64,000 bases of DNA from Actinomadura sp. J1-007 (GCF_009793335.1 NZ_WING01000002.1:1178001-1242000); one strand, 5' to 3'. Counted from the first letter of the stretch, positions 1 to 8,941 are shown. Notes: generated by a model from the letters alone, not told the origin. Numbers and translations are program-made.

Positions 1-215
1 GGGGTGCGCAGCAGCCGGATCCGGGGGTCGCGCGCGGCGGCGCCGAGGACGGCCGCCGCGCCGCCGTCGGTGGAGCCGTCGTCCACGACGATCAGCTCCC
101 AGGAGGGCGCGCGGCCGTCCAGGTGGGCGCGGAGCTCGGCGAGCGCGGCCGGGAGCCGCCGCCGCTCGTTGTAGACGGGGACGACGACCGACAGCTCGAC
201 CGGGGAGGCGTTCAC
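1..215 (-). CDS. Glycosyltransferase family 2, N-terminal part (runs off window start)
   Basis: Only about the first 71 codons are present. The GTG start at 215 gives VNASPVELSVVVPVYNE, then a run ending LIVVDDGSTDGG. SVVVPVYNE and the VVDDGSTD block are the nucleotide-sugar-binding motifs of GT-A fold family 2 glycosyltransferases, including dolichyl-phosphate-mannose-synthase-like enzymes. The acceptor and any membrane anchor lie outside the window. The nearby ATG ending at 215 is followed at once by a stop, which favours the GTG. The next gene is divergent. Confidence 0.85.
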   Translation of the reverse strand, partial: MNASPVELSVVVPVYNERRRLPAALAELRAHLDGRAPSWELIVVDDGSTDGGAAAVLGAAARDPRIRLLRT

Positions 216-332
216 ATCCCGGAGACCGCCCCGGGCGCCCGTCCGGTTGTATGACCTACGTCACATCGGGACGGGCCGTGCAGGCTGCCAGGATGGGGGA
301 GAAGTGGTCACTTATCGCGGACGGGAGCGCCG

Positions 333-1334
333 ATGGACCTGGACCGGCTCGCGGGACCGCTGGCCGACGTGCTCGCCGCGCGGTACGGGCCGGGCGTCCG
401 GGTGCGCGGCCTGCGCCGCGACAGCGGCGGCGCGTCCCGCGTCACCTGCGCGTTCGACGCGGTCACGGCGGACGGGGAGACCCGCCCCCTGATCCTGCGG
501 CTCGCGACGCCCGGCGCGTCGGCGGGCGGCCCCCTGCTGCACGAGGCCGCGCTGATGCGCGCCGCGGGCGAGGCGGGCGTGCCGAGCCCCGAGGTCGTCG
601 CGGCGGGCGGGGAGGACGGTCCGCTCGGCGCCGACTTCGTGGTCATGGAACGGGTCGAGGGCGAGACGATCCCGCGCCGCGTCCTGCGCGACCCGGCCCT
701 CGCGGGCGCGCGGGCCGGGCTGGCCGCGCGGTGCGGCGAGATCCTCGCCGCCGTGCACCGCATCCCCATCGAGGCCGTTCCCACGCTCGACCGCGCCGAC
801 CAGTTGGAGGCGTGGCGGGCGGTGCTGGACGCGACGGGCGAGCCGCACCCGGCGCTGGAACTCGCGCTGCGCTGGCTGGACCGCAACCGCCCGTCCGCGC
901 GGCCCCCGGCGGTCGTGCACGGCGACTTCCGCAACGGCAACCTCATCATCGGGCCGGACGGCGTCCGCGCCGTCCTCGACTGGGAGCTCGCGCACCTCGG
1001 CGACCCGCTGGAGGACCTCGGCTGGCTGTGCGTGAAGGCGTGGCGGTTCGGCGCCGAACCGCCGGTCGGCGGGTTCGGCACGTACGACCAGCTCGTGGAG
1101 GCGTACGAGAGGGCGGGCGGCGCGAAGGTCGACCCGGCCGCGCTGCGCTGGTGGGAGATGTTCGGCGTGGCCCGGTGGGCGATCATCTGCGTGATGCAGG
1201 CCCGGCGGCACCTGTCCGGCGGCGAACGCTCCGTCGAACTCGCCGCGCTCGGCCGCCGCGTCGCGGAGAACGAGGCGGACCTCCTGGACATGCTCCCCGC
1301 CCGCCTCGACGCCCCCCTCACCCTCCCCGGCTGA
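333..1334 (+). CDS. Phosphotransferase family protein (APH/ACAD10-type kinase)
   Basis: A 333-residue APH-fold kinase homologue. Seen: the catalytic block VVHGDFRNGNLII near residue 193 (Brenner motif, catalytic Asp in HGDFRNGN), followed by VLDWELAHLGDPLEDLGW, where the Asp of DWE is the expected metal ligand. Family knowledge: this subfamily resembles the kinase domain of ACAD10/11, which phosphorylates hydroxyacyl-CoAs before beta-oxidation, and bacterial members usually sit beside acyl-CoA dehydrogenases and DUF6285 genes. Such genes occur here at 4713-5906 and 5969-6310. The substrate is unknown; an antibiotic-resistance role is unlikely from this context. Confidence 0.85.
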   Translation: MDLDRLAGPLADVLAARYGPGVRVRGLRRDSGGASRVTCAFDAVTADGETRPLILRLATPGASAGGPLLHEAALMRAAGEAGVPSPEVVAAGGEDGPLGADFVVMERVEGETIPRRVLRDPALAGARAGLAARCGEILAAVHRIPIEAVPTLDRADQLEAWRAVLDATGEPHPALELALRWLDRNRPSARPPAVVHGDFRNGNLIIGPDGVRAVLDWELAHLGDPLEDLGWLCVKAWRFGAEPPVGGFGTYDQLVEAYERAGGAKVDPAALRWWEMFGVARWAIICVMQARRHLSGGERSVELAALGRRVAENEADLLDMLPARLDAPLTLPG

Positions 1335-1395
1335 TCCGCCGCGCCTCCGGCCGAGCCCGCCGCGACGGCCACCAGCGCGAGGCGCCAGGCAGGGG

Positions 1396-1439
1396 AAGGC
1401 GGCCGGTCCGTCCCCCGTGCGGGACGGTCCGGCCGCCTT
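1396..1439. terminator. Strong GC hairpin between convergent genes
   Basis: Arms at 1396-1414 and 1421-1439 pair over 19 bp with one mismatch around a 6-nt loop. It lies between the convergent stops of the phosphotransferase (1334) and the GH20 gene (1501), so it can serve both strands. There is no T-tract, as is common in actinobacteria. Confidence 0.75.
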
Positions 1440-1500
1440 GGCTGAGGCGTCCGGGGAGCCGGGCGCCGCCGTTCAGGCGCCGCCGGTCACCCCGCGCCGG

Positions 1501-4308
1501 TCACTGGATCAGGGTCCAGGACTTCGGTGCGGTGTCCGGGGACCGGCCGCTGCCCGGACGGGTCGCCCGGTACAGCTCGCCCCGGTGCGTCACCAGCGCT
1601 CCCGCCTCGTACGACGCGCCGCCCTGCCAGGCGGGGACGCCGACCGGTGAGACGCGGCTGGTGCGGCCGTCCACCGCGCGGGTGCGGGTCAGCGCGTACG
1701 CCCCGACCTTGACCGGGCTCCCGGCGTACGGCCGCCAGCGGACGCCGTCGGTCGAGTACTCGATCGCGAGGCCCGGGTTGCGGACGTTCGCGGTCAGCGC
1801 GCCGCCGGAGACCTTCCCGCCGGGCAGCGGGATCCGGTAGTTCACGCCGTCGTCGCCGCGCAGCCCGACCGGCTTGTACGACGACAGCAGCGGGAACGTC
1901 ACCTGGCCGAGCGTGTTGTTGAAGACGTTCCACGCGGCCGGCATCCGCTCGGGCGAGGGGGTGTTGCGGTTCCAGGCGCGCTCGGCCACGCCGAGCATCT
2001 TCGGGAACGCCTGGTACTCGCGGATCTCGGGCGCCATGCCGTTCTCGGCCCAGAGCTGGGCCTCCATGCCGAGGATGTTCTTCCTGCCCTTCTCCGTGAG
2101 CCGCTCCCACTCCGGCTTCGGGCCGCCGAGGGGGTTGCCCCAGCGGTCCTCGGTGGCGTTGGCGTACACGTCGAACGGCTGGTAGGTGAAGGTGTTCTTC
2201 TCGTCCACGTAGTTCGCCCAGTAGTAGCCGGGCTCGTCCGGGTCCTTGTTGTAGGCGAGGTCCATGTAGAGGTTGGTGGCGTGGGCGAGGATCACCGGCG
2301 TGCCCTCGTTGGCGTACCGGTACGCCCAGTCCTCCCGGCCCCAGCCCCACACGTTCTGCCAGGGGAGCGGCGCGAAGTTCTTCAGGCGCAGCGAACGGTC
2401 CGGGGCGGTGATGTCCTCCCAGCCGGCGGTCGTCTTGGCGGCCGTCTGCGCGATGGCGTTCCACTTGCTGAAGAACAGGTCGGCCAGGTCCTCGCCGGAC
2501 TTGCCCGCCGTCTCCGGATTGCTCTGGCACGCGGGCGAGCCCGACCACCAGTTCTTCGCCTCGCCCGGCGGCTCGTCGCCGCCCAGGTTGATCCGGTTGA
2601 GCGGCACCCTCGCCCCGGCGTACATCTTCTTCACCTCGGAGGTGACCTTGCCGAGGAACGCGTAGCTGCTCTTCAGGCAGGGGTTGACGAGGTTGTCGGT
2701 GTAGTACTGCACGCTGACGTGCCGCGAGGCGTCCTTCGGGTCCAGCAGCCGGTACGAGTCGTCGCCGGTGCGCTCGTAGCGGCGCTCCATCGACTGGACG
2801 GCCGCGCGCGCGTGCGCGGGGAAGTTCAGCTCGGGGACGACCTCGACGTGCCGTTCGGCCGCGTACCTCAGGATCTCCTGGAAGTCCTTCACCGAGTAGT
2901 GCCCGGAGCCCTGGCCCACGAAGTTGGCCGTGGCCTGCTCGAAGCCCTGGAAGGCGGGCCGGCGGCCGAGGTTCGCCTCGGTCCGGTCGCGCGCCTTGCC
3001 GTCGATGCCGTCGCCGCCGCCGAGGTCGTTCACCGAGCTCATGCCCTGGTGCAGCGACCGCTTCTCCTCCAGGTCGAACGCGCGCCTGGACCCGAAGCCG
3101 GTCAGCTCGGGCAGGCCGGGGATCTCCAGCCGCCAGCCCTCGTCGTTGGTGAGCCCGAAGTGCAGCTTGTTCATCTTCGTGAACGACATCAGGTCCAGGA
3201 ACTTCTCGATCGTCTCCTTGGACTGGAAGTGCCGCCCCACGTCGATGTGCAGGCCGCGGTAGCCGAACAGCGGCGCGTCCGCGATCTGCGCGCGCGGCAC
3301 CCGGACGGTCCGCCCGTGCCCGGCGGCGGCCGTCCGGTAGTCGTCCGGCGCGATGAGCTGCCGCAGCGTCTGCACGCCGTACAGCGCGCCGGCGCGGTCG
3401 GTGCCGGTGATCTCGACGCCCTTCGCCGTGGTGGCGAGCCTGTAGCCCTCGGCGTCCGGCTTGCCGTCACGGTCGACGTCCAGCCGCGGGTCGAGCCGGA
3501 GCGAGACCGGCGCGCCCTTCCCGGACGCGACGTCGCGCAGCGCCGAGCGCAGGTAGCCCGCCTCGCCGCGCAGCGCGCGCGGCGCGGAGACGGCCGAGCC
3601 GCCGCCGATCGCGACCGTCCCGCCGGTCGCCTTCGCCGTGAGCGGCTGCGGCACGATGCGCTGCTGGAGCGACAGGTCCACCTTGGTCGAGGTGTTGTCG
3701 GCGTAGCGCGTCGCGGCGTTCTGCACCGGGCGGTTGTCGCCGGAGAACGCCTTGGTCTGCTTCGGGTCGGTCGGGTCCAGCAGCGACTTGGCGGGCACCC
3801 AGCGCGGCGTCCCGCCGCCGAACGACACGCTCCAGCCGGCCGGGGCGTCGGACTTGTGCGTGGCCCACAGCTCGGAGTCGTAGGCGATCTCCCGCCGCTC
3901 CCCGGGGGCGACGGGCTTGAACGAGCCGGTCGGCTTCAGCACGTAGAAGTCGCCGCTCTGCGCCTTGTCGGCGCGCGCGACGGTGAGGCCCTGGTCGGCG
4001 AGCAGCCTGCGGGCGGCGTCGCCGTCCGCCCCGGCGAGGACGGCGGCGGGCTGGCGGACGGCGGTGTAGTACATCGCCCAGTCCGTGCCGAGCGCGCAGC
4101 GCCCGTCGCGGTTGGCGAGCGTCAGCCGTGCCCGGTGGTACGCCCCGTCGGTGACGGTGTGGTCGACGGGCTGGTAGGTCATCAGCAGGTCGCGGGCGTC
4201 GGGCCGGCAGCCCGCCGACGCGGAGCCCGGCGCGATGGCCGCCGCGCAGGCGGCGGCGAGGGCGGCGGCCGAGACGACGGCCGCGGGTCTTCTGGTGGAG
4301 GGTCTCAT
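1501..4308 (-). CDS. Secreted chitobiase-type beta-N-acetylhexosaminidase (GH20)
   Basis: A 935-residue secreted exo-hexosaminidase predicted to remove terminal GlcNAc from chitooligosaccharides. The start is ATG at 4308 with AGGAG upstream; further upstream codons lack a signal-like sequence. Domain order: signal peptide (1-33, ending ASA), a CHB_HEX-like domain (about 35-175), GH20b (about 180-300), a TIM barrel with the catalytic Asp-Glu in NLGGDEPPGEA (about 578-579), a CHB_HEX_C-like domain opening VNYRIPLPG, and a C-terminal ChiC/CBM5-12-type module with spaced Trp/Tyr ending SWTLIQ. This is the layout of Serratia/Vibrio chitobiase with an added binding module. The usual HxGGDE is NLGGDE here. 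Regulation may involve the inverted repeats at 4482-4503 and 4684-4699. Confidence 0.9.
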   Translation of the reverse strand: MRPSTRRPAAVVSAAALAAACAAAIAPGSASAGCRPDARDLLMTYQPVDHTVTDGAYHRARLTLANRDGRCALGTDWAMYYTAVRQPAAVLAGADGDAARRLLADQGLTVARADKAQSGDFYVLKPTGSFKPVAPGERREIAYDSELWATHKSDAPAGWSVSFGGGTPRWVPAKSLLDPTDPKQTKAFSGDNRPVQNAATRYADNTSTKVDLSLQQRIVPQPLTAKATGGTVAIGGGSAVSAPRALRGEAGYLRSALRDVASGKGAPVSLRLDPRLDVDRDGKPDAEGYRLATTAKGVEITGTDRAGALYGVQTLRQLIAPDDYRTAAAGHGRTVRVPRAQIADAPLFGYRGLHIDVGRHFQSKETIEKFLDLMSFTKMNKLHFGLTNDEGWRLEIPGLPELTGFGSRRAFDLEEKRSLHQGMSSVNDLGGGDGIDGKARDRTEANLGRRPAFQGFEQATANFVGQGSGHYSVKDFQEILRYAAERHVEVVPELNFPAHARAAVQSMERRYERTGDDSYRLLDPKDASRHVSVQYYTDNLVNPCLKSSYAFLGKVTSEVKKMYAGARVPLNRINLGGDEPPGEAKNWWSGSPACQSNPETAGKSGEDLADLFFSKWNAIAQTAAKTTAGWEDITAPDRSLRLKNFAPLPWQNVWGWGREDWAYRYANEGTPVILAHATNLYMDLAYNKDPDEPGYYWANYVDEKNTFTYQPFDVYANATEDRWGNPLGGPKPEWERLTEKGRKNILGMEAQLWAENGMAPEIREYQAFPKMLGVAERAWNRNTPSPERMPAAWNVFNNTLGQVTFPLLSSYKPVGLRGDDGVNYRIPLPGGKVSGGALTANVRNPGLAIEYSTDGVRWRPYAGSPVKVGAYALTRTRAVDGRTSRVSPVGVPAWQGGASYEAGALVTHRGELYRATRPGSGRSPDTAPKSWTLIQ

Positions 4309-4481
4309 GGCAGCGTGAACCGTTCTCCTGGCGTAGGGGAGGAGACACCGGCCGGACGGCCGGAACGGGAGCGCGCGAGCGGGGCGGGCACGGGGTGCGG
4401 AGGCGGAGGGCGGCGGGACCTTCACGGGGCGCGCGTCACGGCCCGTCGCGGGGCCGGACCGTTGTGGATCTCAGCGGCATG

Positions 4482-4503
4482 AATAGGAAAGTAACCTATC
4501 TAT
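4482..4503. promoter_or_regulatory. AT-rich inverted repeat upstream of GH20 (operator candidate)
   Basis: ATAGG and CCTAT arms flank a 7-nt AT-rich spacer (AAAGTAA), with outer AATAG/CTATT symmetry. It is one of the few AT-rich patches in the region and lies about 175 bp upstream of the GH20 start. It resembles operators or promoters of sugar-use genes, but I cannot assign a regulator. Confidence 0.4.
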
Positions 4504-4683
4504 TTGCCGCGCACCCCGCGCCTGATCCGGCCACCGGCGAACGCCCAGGCAGCGCCTCCGGGCCGGAGCCGGACGTCCCGCCGGGGTTGACGCCTCCCGC
4601 GTGACCAACCGGTCAATGCCCTGCTGACCTGCGAAGAGACGATTCCACGCCGTCCGGCCGGGGTGGTCCGCACCCCGACCGGC

Positions 4684-4699
4684 ACTGGTCCGTACCAGT
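4684..4699. promoter_or_regulatory. DasR-like (dre) palindrome candidate
   Basis: ACTGGTCCGTACCAGT has perfect ACTGGT/ACCAGT arms. DasR, the GntR/HutC repressor controlling chitin and GlcNAc genes in actinomycetes, binds sites centred on TGGTCTAGACCA. The outer bases match and the central four differ. It lies about 375 bp upstream of the GH20 gene on its strand, just past the stop of the preceding gene. The biological fit is good but the distance is large. Confidence 0.45.
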
Positions 4700-4712
4700 G
4701 GGCGGGGACGGG

Positions 4713-5906
4713 TCAGCGGAGGCCGAACTCCCAGTTGCGGCCCTCGCCGTACTCCCGGAGGATGCGGCGGGCCGTGGTGGTGATGTGCACCTCGTCCGGG
4801 CCGTCGAAGATCCGCCCCGCGCGGGCGTGCCGGTACATGTCGCCGAGCGGGGTGTCGGGGGTGAGGCCCTCGGCGCCGTGCACCTGGATCGCGCGGTCGA
4901 TGACGTTGTGCAGCATCCGCGCCGCCACCACCTTGATCGCGCCGATCTCCACCCGCGCCTGCTCGCCCCGGTCGATCTTCTCCGCCGCCTGGAGGGTGAG
5001 CAGCCGCGCCGCCTGGATCTCGGTGTAGGAGTCGAACACGTGCTGCTGCATGAGCTGCTTTCTGTGCAGCGGCTCCCCGAACGCGGTCCGGTCGTGCAGC
5101 CGCGCGCACATCAGGTCGAACGCCCGCTGCGCCTGCCCGAGGAAGCGCATGCAGTGGAAGATCCGGCCGGGCCCGAGCCGTTCCTGCGCGATGACGAACC
5201 CGTGCCCGCGCGGCCCGAGCAGGTGGTCCTCCGGAACGCGCACGTCGTCGTACAGCACCTCGCAGTGCCCGCCGTCCAGCCCGAGCACGGGCGTCTCGCG
5301 GACGATCGTGTAGCCGGGCGTGCCGGTCGGCACGAGGATCATGCTGAACGCCAGGTGGGGCGAGGTCCCCTCGGGCTCCGTCCGCGCCATCACCGTCGTG
5401 TACGCCGCCACGTTCGCGAGCGTCGTGAACCACTTGCGGCCCCGGATCACCCACTCGCCGCCCTCCAGCGTCGCGGTGGTCCTGAGCTGCGTCGGGTCCG
5501 AGCTGGAGATCCCCGGCTCGGTCATCGCGAAGCTCGGGTAGATCTCCGCCCGCGCGAGCGGTTCGAGGAACCGGTCGCGCTGCGCCGCGCTCGCGTACCG
5601 GTGCAGCATCAGCGAGTCCTGGAGGGTGAACGTGCCGAGCGCGAGCTGCCCGTACTCGCTGCGCCCCTGCACCTCGTTGACGTACACGTAGTCCAGGAAC
5701 GGCAGCCCGCCGCCGCCCAGCTCCTTCGGATGGCCGAGCGCCCACAGCCCCTCGGCCTTCGCCTCCCGCTGGAGCGCGCGGACGGCCTCGGCGGACTCCT
5801 CCCCGCCCGCGCGCATCGCGGGCTCGGCGGGCTCGACCCGTTCGGTCATGAACGCGTGCACGGCGTCGCGGACCGGGCGCACGGACGCGGGGACGTCGAA
5901 ACTCAT
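4713..5906 (-). CDS. Acyl-CoA dehydrogenase family protein
   Basis: A 397-residue FAD enzyme predicted to oxidise acyl-CoAs to 2-enoyl-CoAs. Seen: FAMTEPGISSSDPTQLRTTA (FAD/substrate-binding block), GRKWFTT, and a C-terminal part with EIGAIKVVAARMLHNVIDRAIQ and IQVHGAEGLTPDTPLGDMYRHARAG typical of this subgroup. The start is ATG at 5906, preceded by GAGGAGAGG. It is divergent from the DUF6285 gene, with an AGAAT-CGC-ATTCT palindrome between them. Together with DUF6285 and the phosphotransferase at 333-1334 it resembles a fatty- or hydroxy-acid catabolic module. Chain length is not predictable. Confidence 0.9.
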   Translation of the reverse strand: MSFDVPASVRPVRDAVHAFMTERVEPAEPAMRAGGEESAEAVRALQREAKAEGLWALGHPKELGGGGLPFLDYVYVNEVQGRSEYGQLALGTFTLQDSLMLHRYASAAQRDRFLEPLARAEIYPSFAMTEPGISSSDPTQLRTTATLEGGEWVIRGRKWFTTLANVAAYTTVMARTEPEGTSPHLAFSMILVPTGTPGYTIVRETPVLGLDGGHCEVLYDDVRVPEDHLLGPRGHGFVIAQERLGPGRIFHCMRFLGQAQRAFDLMCARLHDRTAFGEPLHRKQLMQQHVFDSYTEIQAARLLTLQAAEKIDRGEQARVEIGAIKVVAARMLHNVIDRAIQVHGAEGLTPDTPLGDMYRHARAGRIFDGPDEVHITTTARRILREYGEGRNWEFGLR

Positions 5907-5931
5907 CTGGGCCGCCTCTCCTCGATCTTCT

Positions 5932-5944
5932 AGAATCGCATTCT
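5932..5944. promoter_or_regulatory. AGAAT-N3-ATTCT palindrome in divergent promoter
   Basis: A perfect 5-bp inverted repeat with a CGC centre, placed between the divergent acyl-CoA dehydrogenase and DUF6285 genes. TetR-family fatty-acid and steroid regulators bind sites of this general form. No regulator gene adjoins it. Confidence 0.45.
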
Positions 5945-5968
5945 GTCTCACGAGGAGGACCGCACGCG

Positions 5969-6310
5969 ATGGCCCGTCCGCACGACGCCCCGTCCGCCCG
6001 CGAGCTCGTCGCCGCCGTCCGCGAGTTCCTCGAACGCGACGTGCTCGGCGGCCTGGAGGGGCGCGCCCGCTTCCACGGCCTCGTCGCCGTGAACGTCCTC
6101 GGCATGGTCGAGCGCGAGCTCGACCTCGGCCCCGCGCACGAGCGCGCGCACGCCGAACGGCTCGCGGCCCTCGGGTTCGACGGCGACGCCGCGCTCGCCG
6201 CCGCGCTGCGCGAGGGCCGCCTCGACGACCGGTTCGCGGAGGTCAAGGCGGCCCTGGAGGACGCCGTGCGGGACAAGCTGGCCGTGGCCGACCCGTCCCG
6301 CGCCGGCTGA
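5969..6310 (+). CDS. DUF6285 domain-containing protein
   Basis: A 113-residue, mostly helical, soluble protein. ELVAAVREFLERDVLGGLEGRARFHGLVAVNVLGMVEREL is the hallmark N-terminal stretch of DUF6285. The start ATG at 5969 is preceded by GAGGAGG. Family members sit beside ACAD10-type phosphotransferases and acyl-CoA dehydrogenases; their function is unknown. Here the gene is divergent from the dehydrogenase, and the phosphotransferase lies 4.6 kb away across the GH20 gene. Confidence 0.85.
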   Translation: MARPHDAPSARELVAAVREFLERDVLGGLEGRARFHGLVAVNVLGMVERELDLGPAHERAHAERLAALGFDGDAALAAALREGRLDDRFAEVKAALEDAVRDKLAVADPSRAG

Positions 6311-6363
6311 GCGGCGGGAACGCACGCCCCGCGGGGACGGCGCGGACCCGGCCGCGCGGTACG

Positions 6364-7973
6364 TCAGGTGGAGGAGGTCAGCTCCAGCTCCTTGATCTTC
6401 GGGTCGGTCTCGTCGGCGAGGTAGTCGGCCTCCCGCGTCGCGTCCGGCCCGTCGGCGACCTTCCCGAGCTTCAGCGCGACCGTCGCGACCACGGCGACGG
6501 CGATGTTGACGGCGAGGGCGAGCATCCCCACGTACACCGTCATCTTCGTGTCGAGCCCGAGGTCGCTCAGCTTGTAGGCCGAGCCTCCGAAGTGGGCCTT
6601 GCCCTTGGCCGGGTTGGGGATCCGGTACAGCATCCACAGGCCGGCCGCCATGCCCCCGCCCAGCCGGCGACGAGCGCGCCCCGGTGGAACCAGCGGGTGA
6701 CCAGGCCGAGCGCGACCGCCGGCAGCGTCTGAAGGATGATCACGCCGCCGATGAGCTGGAGGTCGATGGAGAACTCGGGGTCCAGCAGCAGGATGCACGC
6801 GACCGCGCCGACCTTGACGATCAGCGAGACCAGCTTGCTGACGGCGGCCTCCTGCTTCTCGGTCGCGTCCTTGCGGAGGTACTCCTTGTAGATGTTGCGG
6901 GTGAACAGGTTCGCGGCGGCGATCGACATGATCGCGGCCGGGACGAGCGCGCCGATCCCGATCGCCGCGTACGCCACACCGGTGAACCAGCTCGGGAACA
7001 TGTGGTCGAACAGCAGCGGCACGACCGTGTTGGTGTCGGCCTTGCCGTCGGTCACCACGGGCTTGATCCCGGCGGCGATCGCCATCAGCCCGAGCAGCGC
7101 GATCAGGCCCAGCACGAAGCTGTAGGCGGGCAGCGCGGCCATGTTGCGCTTGATCACGTTGCGGTTCTTGCTCGCCAGCACGCCGGTGATGCTGTGCGGG
7201 TACAGGAACAGCGCCAGCGCCGACCCGAGCGCCAGCATCGCGTAGTTGAGCTGGTTGGTGCCGTCCAGCAGGATCCCGTCCGAGGGGACGGGCGTCTTGT
7301 CGAACTTGGCCTGCGCGGTGTCGAACACGTGCCCCCAGCCGCCCAGCTTGGACGGGATGTAGAGCACCGCGACGATGATCACCAGGTAGATCAGGATGTC
7401 CTTGACGAACGCGATCAGCGCCGGCGCCCGCAGCCCGGACTGGTAGGTGTAGGCGGCGAGGATCGCGAACGCGATGACGATCGGCAGGTGGCCGTCCACC
7501 CCCATCGCCTTCAGCACCGCCTCGATCCCGACGAGCTGGAGCGCGATGTACGGCATCGTCGCGACGATCCCGGTGACCGCGATGACCAGCGCCAGCGTCG
7601 GCGACCCGAACCGGGCGCGGACGAAGTCGGCGGGCGTCACGAACCCGTGCACGTGCGACACCGACCAGAGCCGGATCAGCACGAGGAACACCAACGGGTA
7701 CACCACGATCGTGTACGGGACGGCGTAGAAGCCCGCCGCGCCCGCCCCGAACACCAGGGCGGGCACCGCGACGAACGTGTACGCGGTGTAGAGGTCGCCG
7801 CCGATGAGGAACCAGGTGATCCAGCTCCCGAAGCTCCGGCCGCCGAGGCCCCACTCGTCCAGGGAGTCCATCGTGCCGGGCCGCCGCCACCGCGCGGCGA
7901 CGAACCCCATCCCGCTGACCAGCAGGAACAGCGCCCCGAAGACGATCATTTCGGTCAGGTGCTCGGTGGACAC
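6364..7973 (-). CDS. Sodium:solute symporter, monocarboxylate (MctP) type; frameshifted as assembled
   Basis: A multi-spanning sodium-solute symporter. The first 440 or so residues (GTG start at 7973) run MSTEHLTEMIVFGALFLLVS through many hydrophobic segments, with the SSS-type block PADFVRARFGSPTLALVIAV. Near 6653-6657 the frame is lost; the continuation MAAGLWMLYRIPNPAKGK with HFGGSAYKLSD and a last membrane helix is in another frame. Adding one base to the C5 run restores it. HFGGS and the small DUF3311 gene just upstream (4-nt gap) are typical of pyruvate/lactate/propionate permeases. I read it as a functional gene with an assembly indel; true inactivation is possible. Confidence 0.85.
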
Positions 7974-7977
7974 CGGA

Positions 7978-8214
7978 TCAGCCCCGCTTCCTGGTCATCC
8001 GGTACACCAGCACGGTGCACAGCACGCCGAGCGGGATGAACGCGAACTGCATCCAGTAGAACGCGGGGAACCCCGCGAGCCTCGGCTCGTCCTTGTTGAA
8101 CAGCAGCGTCAGCAGGGGAACGACGACGGGGACCACCAGCAGCCAGTTCCACGGGCTGCGGTCGCTGCGCCGCTCGCCCGGCGGGGACTCCTGGGAGGTG
8201 TCGTTCGCGGCCAA
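7978..8214 (-). CDS. DUF3311 small membrane protein
   Basis: A 78-residue protein with two predicted membrane helices (WLLVVPVVVPLLTLLF and FAFIPLGVLCTVLVY) and a basic C-terminus (RMTRKRG). It is a DUF3311 protein, the usual small partner encoded before MctP-like symporters, probably an accessory subunit. The start is TTG at 8214, well supported by GAGGAGG just upstream. Its stop is 4 nt from the symporter start, so the two are co-transcribed. Confidence 0.85.
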   Translation of the reverse strand: MAANDTSQESPPGERRSDRSPWNWLLVVPVVVPLLTLLFNKDEPRLAGFPAFYWMQFAFIPLGVLCTVLVYRMTRKRG

Positions 8215-8383
8215 GGGATCCTCCTCGTCACAGATGCCCGGGGGTGAGGCGGCGCGAAGCCTACCCCTCGTTCCGTCACGGGGTGATCACGGCTGTGGAA
8301 CGACTCGGCTGGATCGGTCCAGAGTGCGCGGACCAGGACGCTCCCCCCGAAACTCTCGGAGTCGAGGAGGAGCCGCCGCCGGG

Positions 8384-8941
8384 TCAGGCGGTGCGGTCTG
8401 CCTCGGTCTTCGGCTCGTGCCGGACGTCGGACGGCCGGTCCAGCTCCCGCGTCCACGCCGCGAACTCGACCAGCACGCCGTCGGGGTCCTTGAAGTAGAT
8501 CGACCGGACGAACACGCCGTCGTGCATCTCCTTGCTGACGCCGAACTCGCTGTCGTCGTGGTTGAGCAGCACGCCGACGTCCACGCCCTTCGCCACCAGC
8601 CGGTCGCGGTACTCCTCGATCCGTTCGGGCGGGACGTCGAAGGCGATGTGGTTCATCGACCCGGCCGCCGAGACCAGCTCGCCCCGGTCGGGCAGGTCCT
8701 TCGGCGCGGACACGCCCGGCACCGCGTCGGGGGCGTCGGGGAACCAGAAGAACGCCAGGGCGTTCCCGCCGCCGCAGTCGAAGAAGAAGTGCTGGCCCCA
8801 GCCCATCGGCAGCTCGATCGTCTTGATCAGCGGCATCCCGAGCACGCCCTGGTAGAAGTCCACCGTGCGCTTCATGTCGCGGCAGACGAGCGCCAGGTGG
8901 TTGACGCCGCGCAGCTCGAACTCGGTGTTCTTCCTGGTCAT
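8384..8941 (-). CDS. VOC family protein (glyoxalase/extradiol-dioxygenase fold)
   Basis: A 185-residue two-module VOC protein. The first module begins ELRGVNHLALVCRDMKRTVDFYQGVLG and the second has MNHIAFDVP, ending PDGVLVEFAAW; the two His and the Glu of VEF are the expected metal ligands. The start is ATG at 8941 with GGAG 7 nt upstream. Longer upstream reading frames run into the trp promoter region and are not credible. The substrate is unknown; aromatic-ring cleavage or lyase roles are known for the fold. Confidence 0.85.
   Translation of the reverse strand: MTRKNTEFELRGVNHLALVCRDMKRTVDFYQGVLGMPLIKTIELPMGWGQHFFFDCGGGNALAFFWFPDAPDAVPGVSAPKDLPDRGELVSAAGSMNHIAFDVPPERIEEYRDRLVAKGVDVGVLLNHDDSEFGVSKEMHDGVFVRSIYFKDPDGVLVEFAAWTRELDRPSDVRHEPKTEADRTA

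Larger units (their letters stand above)
4309..4712. other. 404-bp intergenic region upstream of the GH20 gene
   Basis: No gene seen. It lies between the GH20 start and the stop of the acyl-CoA dehydrogenase, both on the minus strand. It carries an AT-rich quasi-palindrome (4482-4503), a TGACC/GGTCA repeat (4602-4615) and a dre-like palindrome (4684-4699), so it is probably the regulated promoter region of the GH20 gene. Confidence 0.6.

Noticed and set aside
333..1334. Aminoglycoside resistance kinase
   Set aside because: Fold is APH-like, but sequence style and linkage to acyl-CoA dehydrogenase and DUF6285 favour the ACAD10-type catabolic kinase.
2281..4482. A 733-codon plus-strand frame across the GH20 gene
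   Set aside because: Shadow frame; the minus strand carries signal peptide and GH20 domains.
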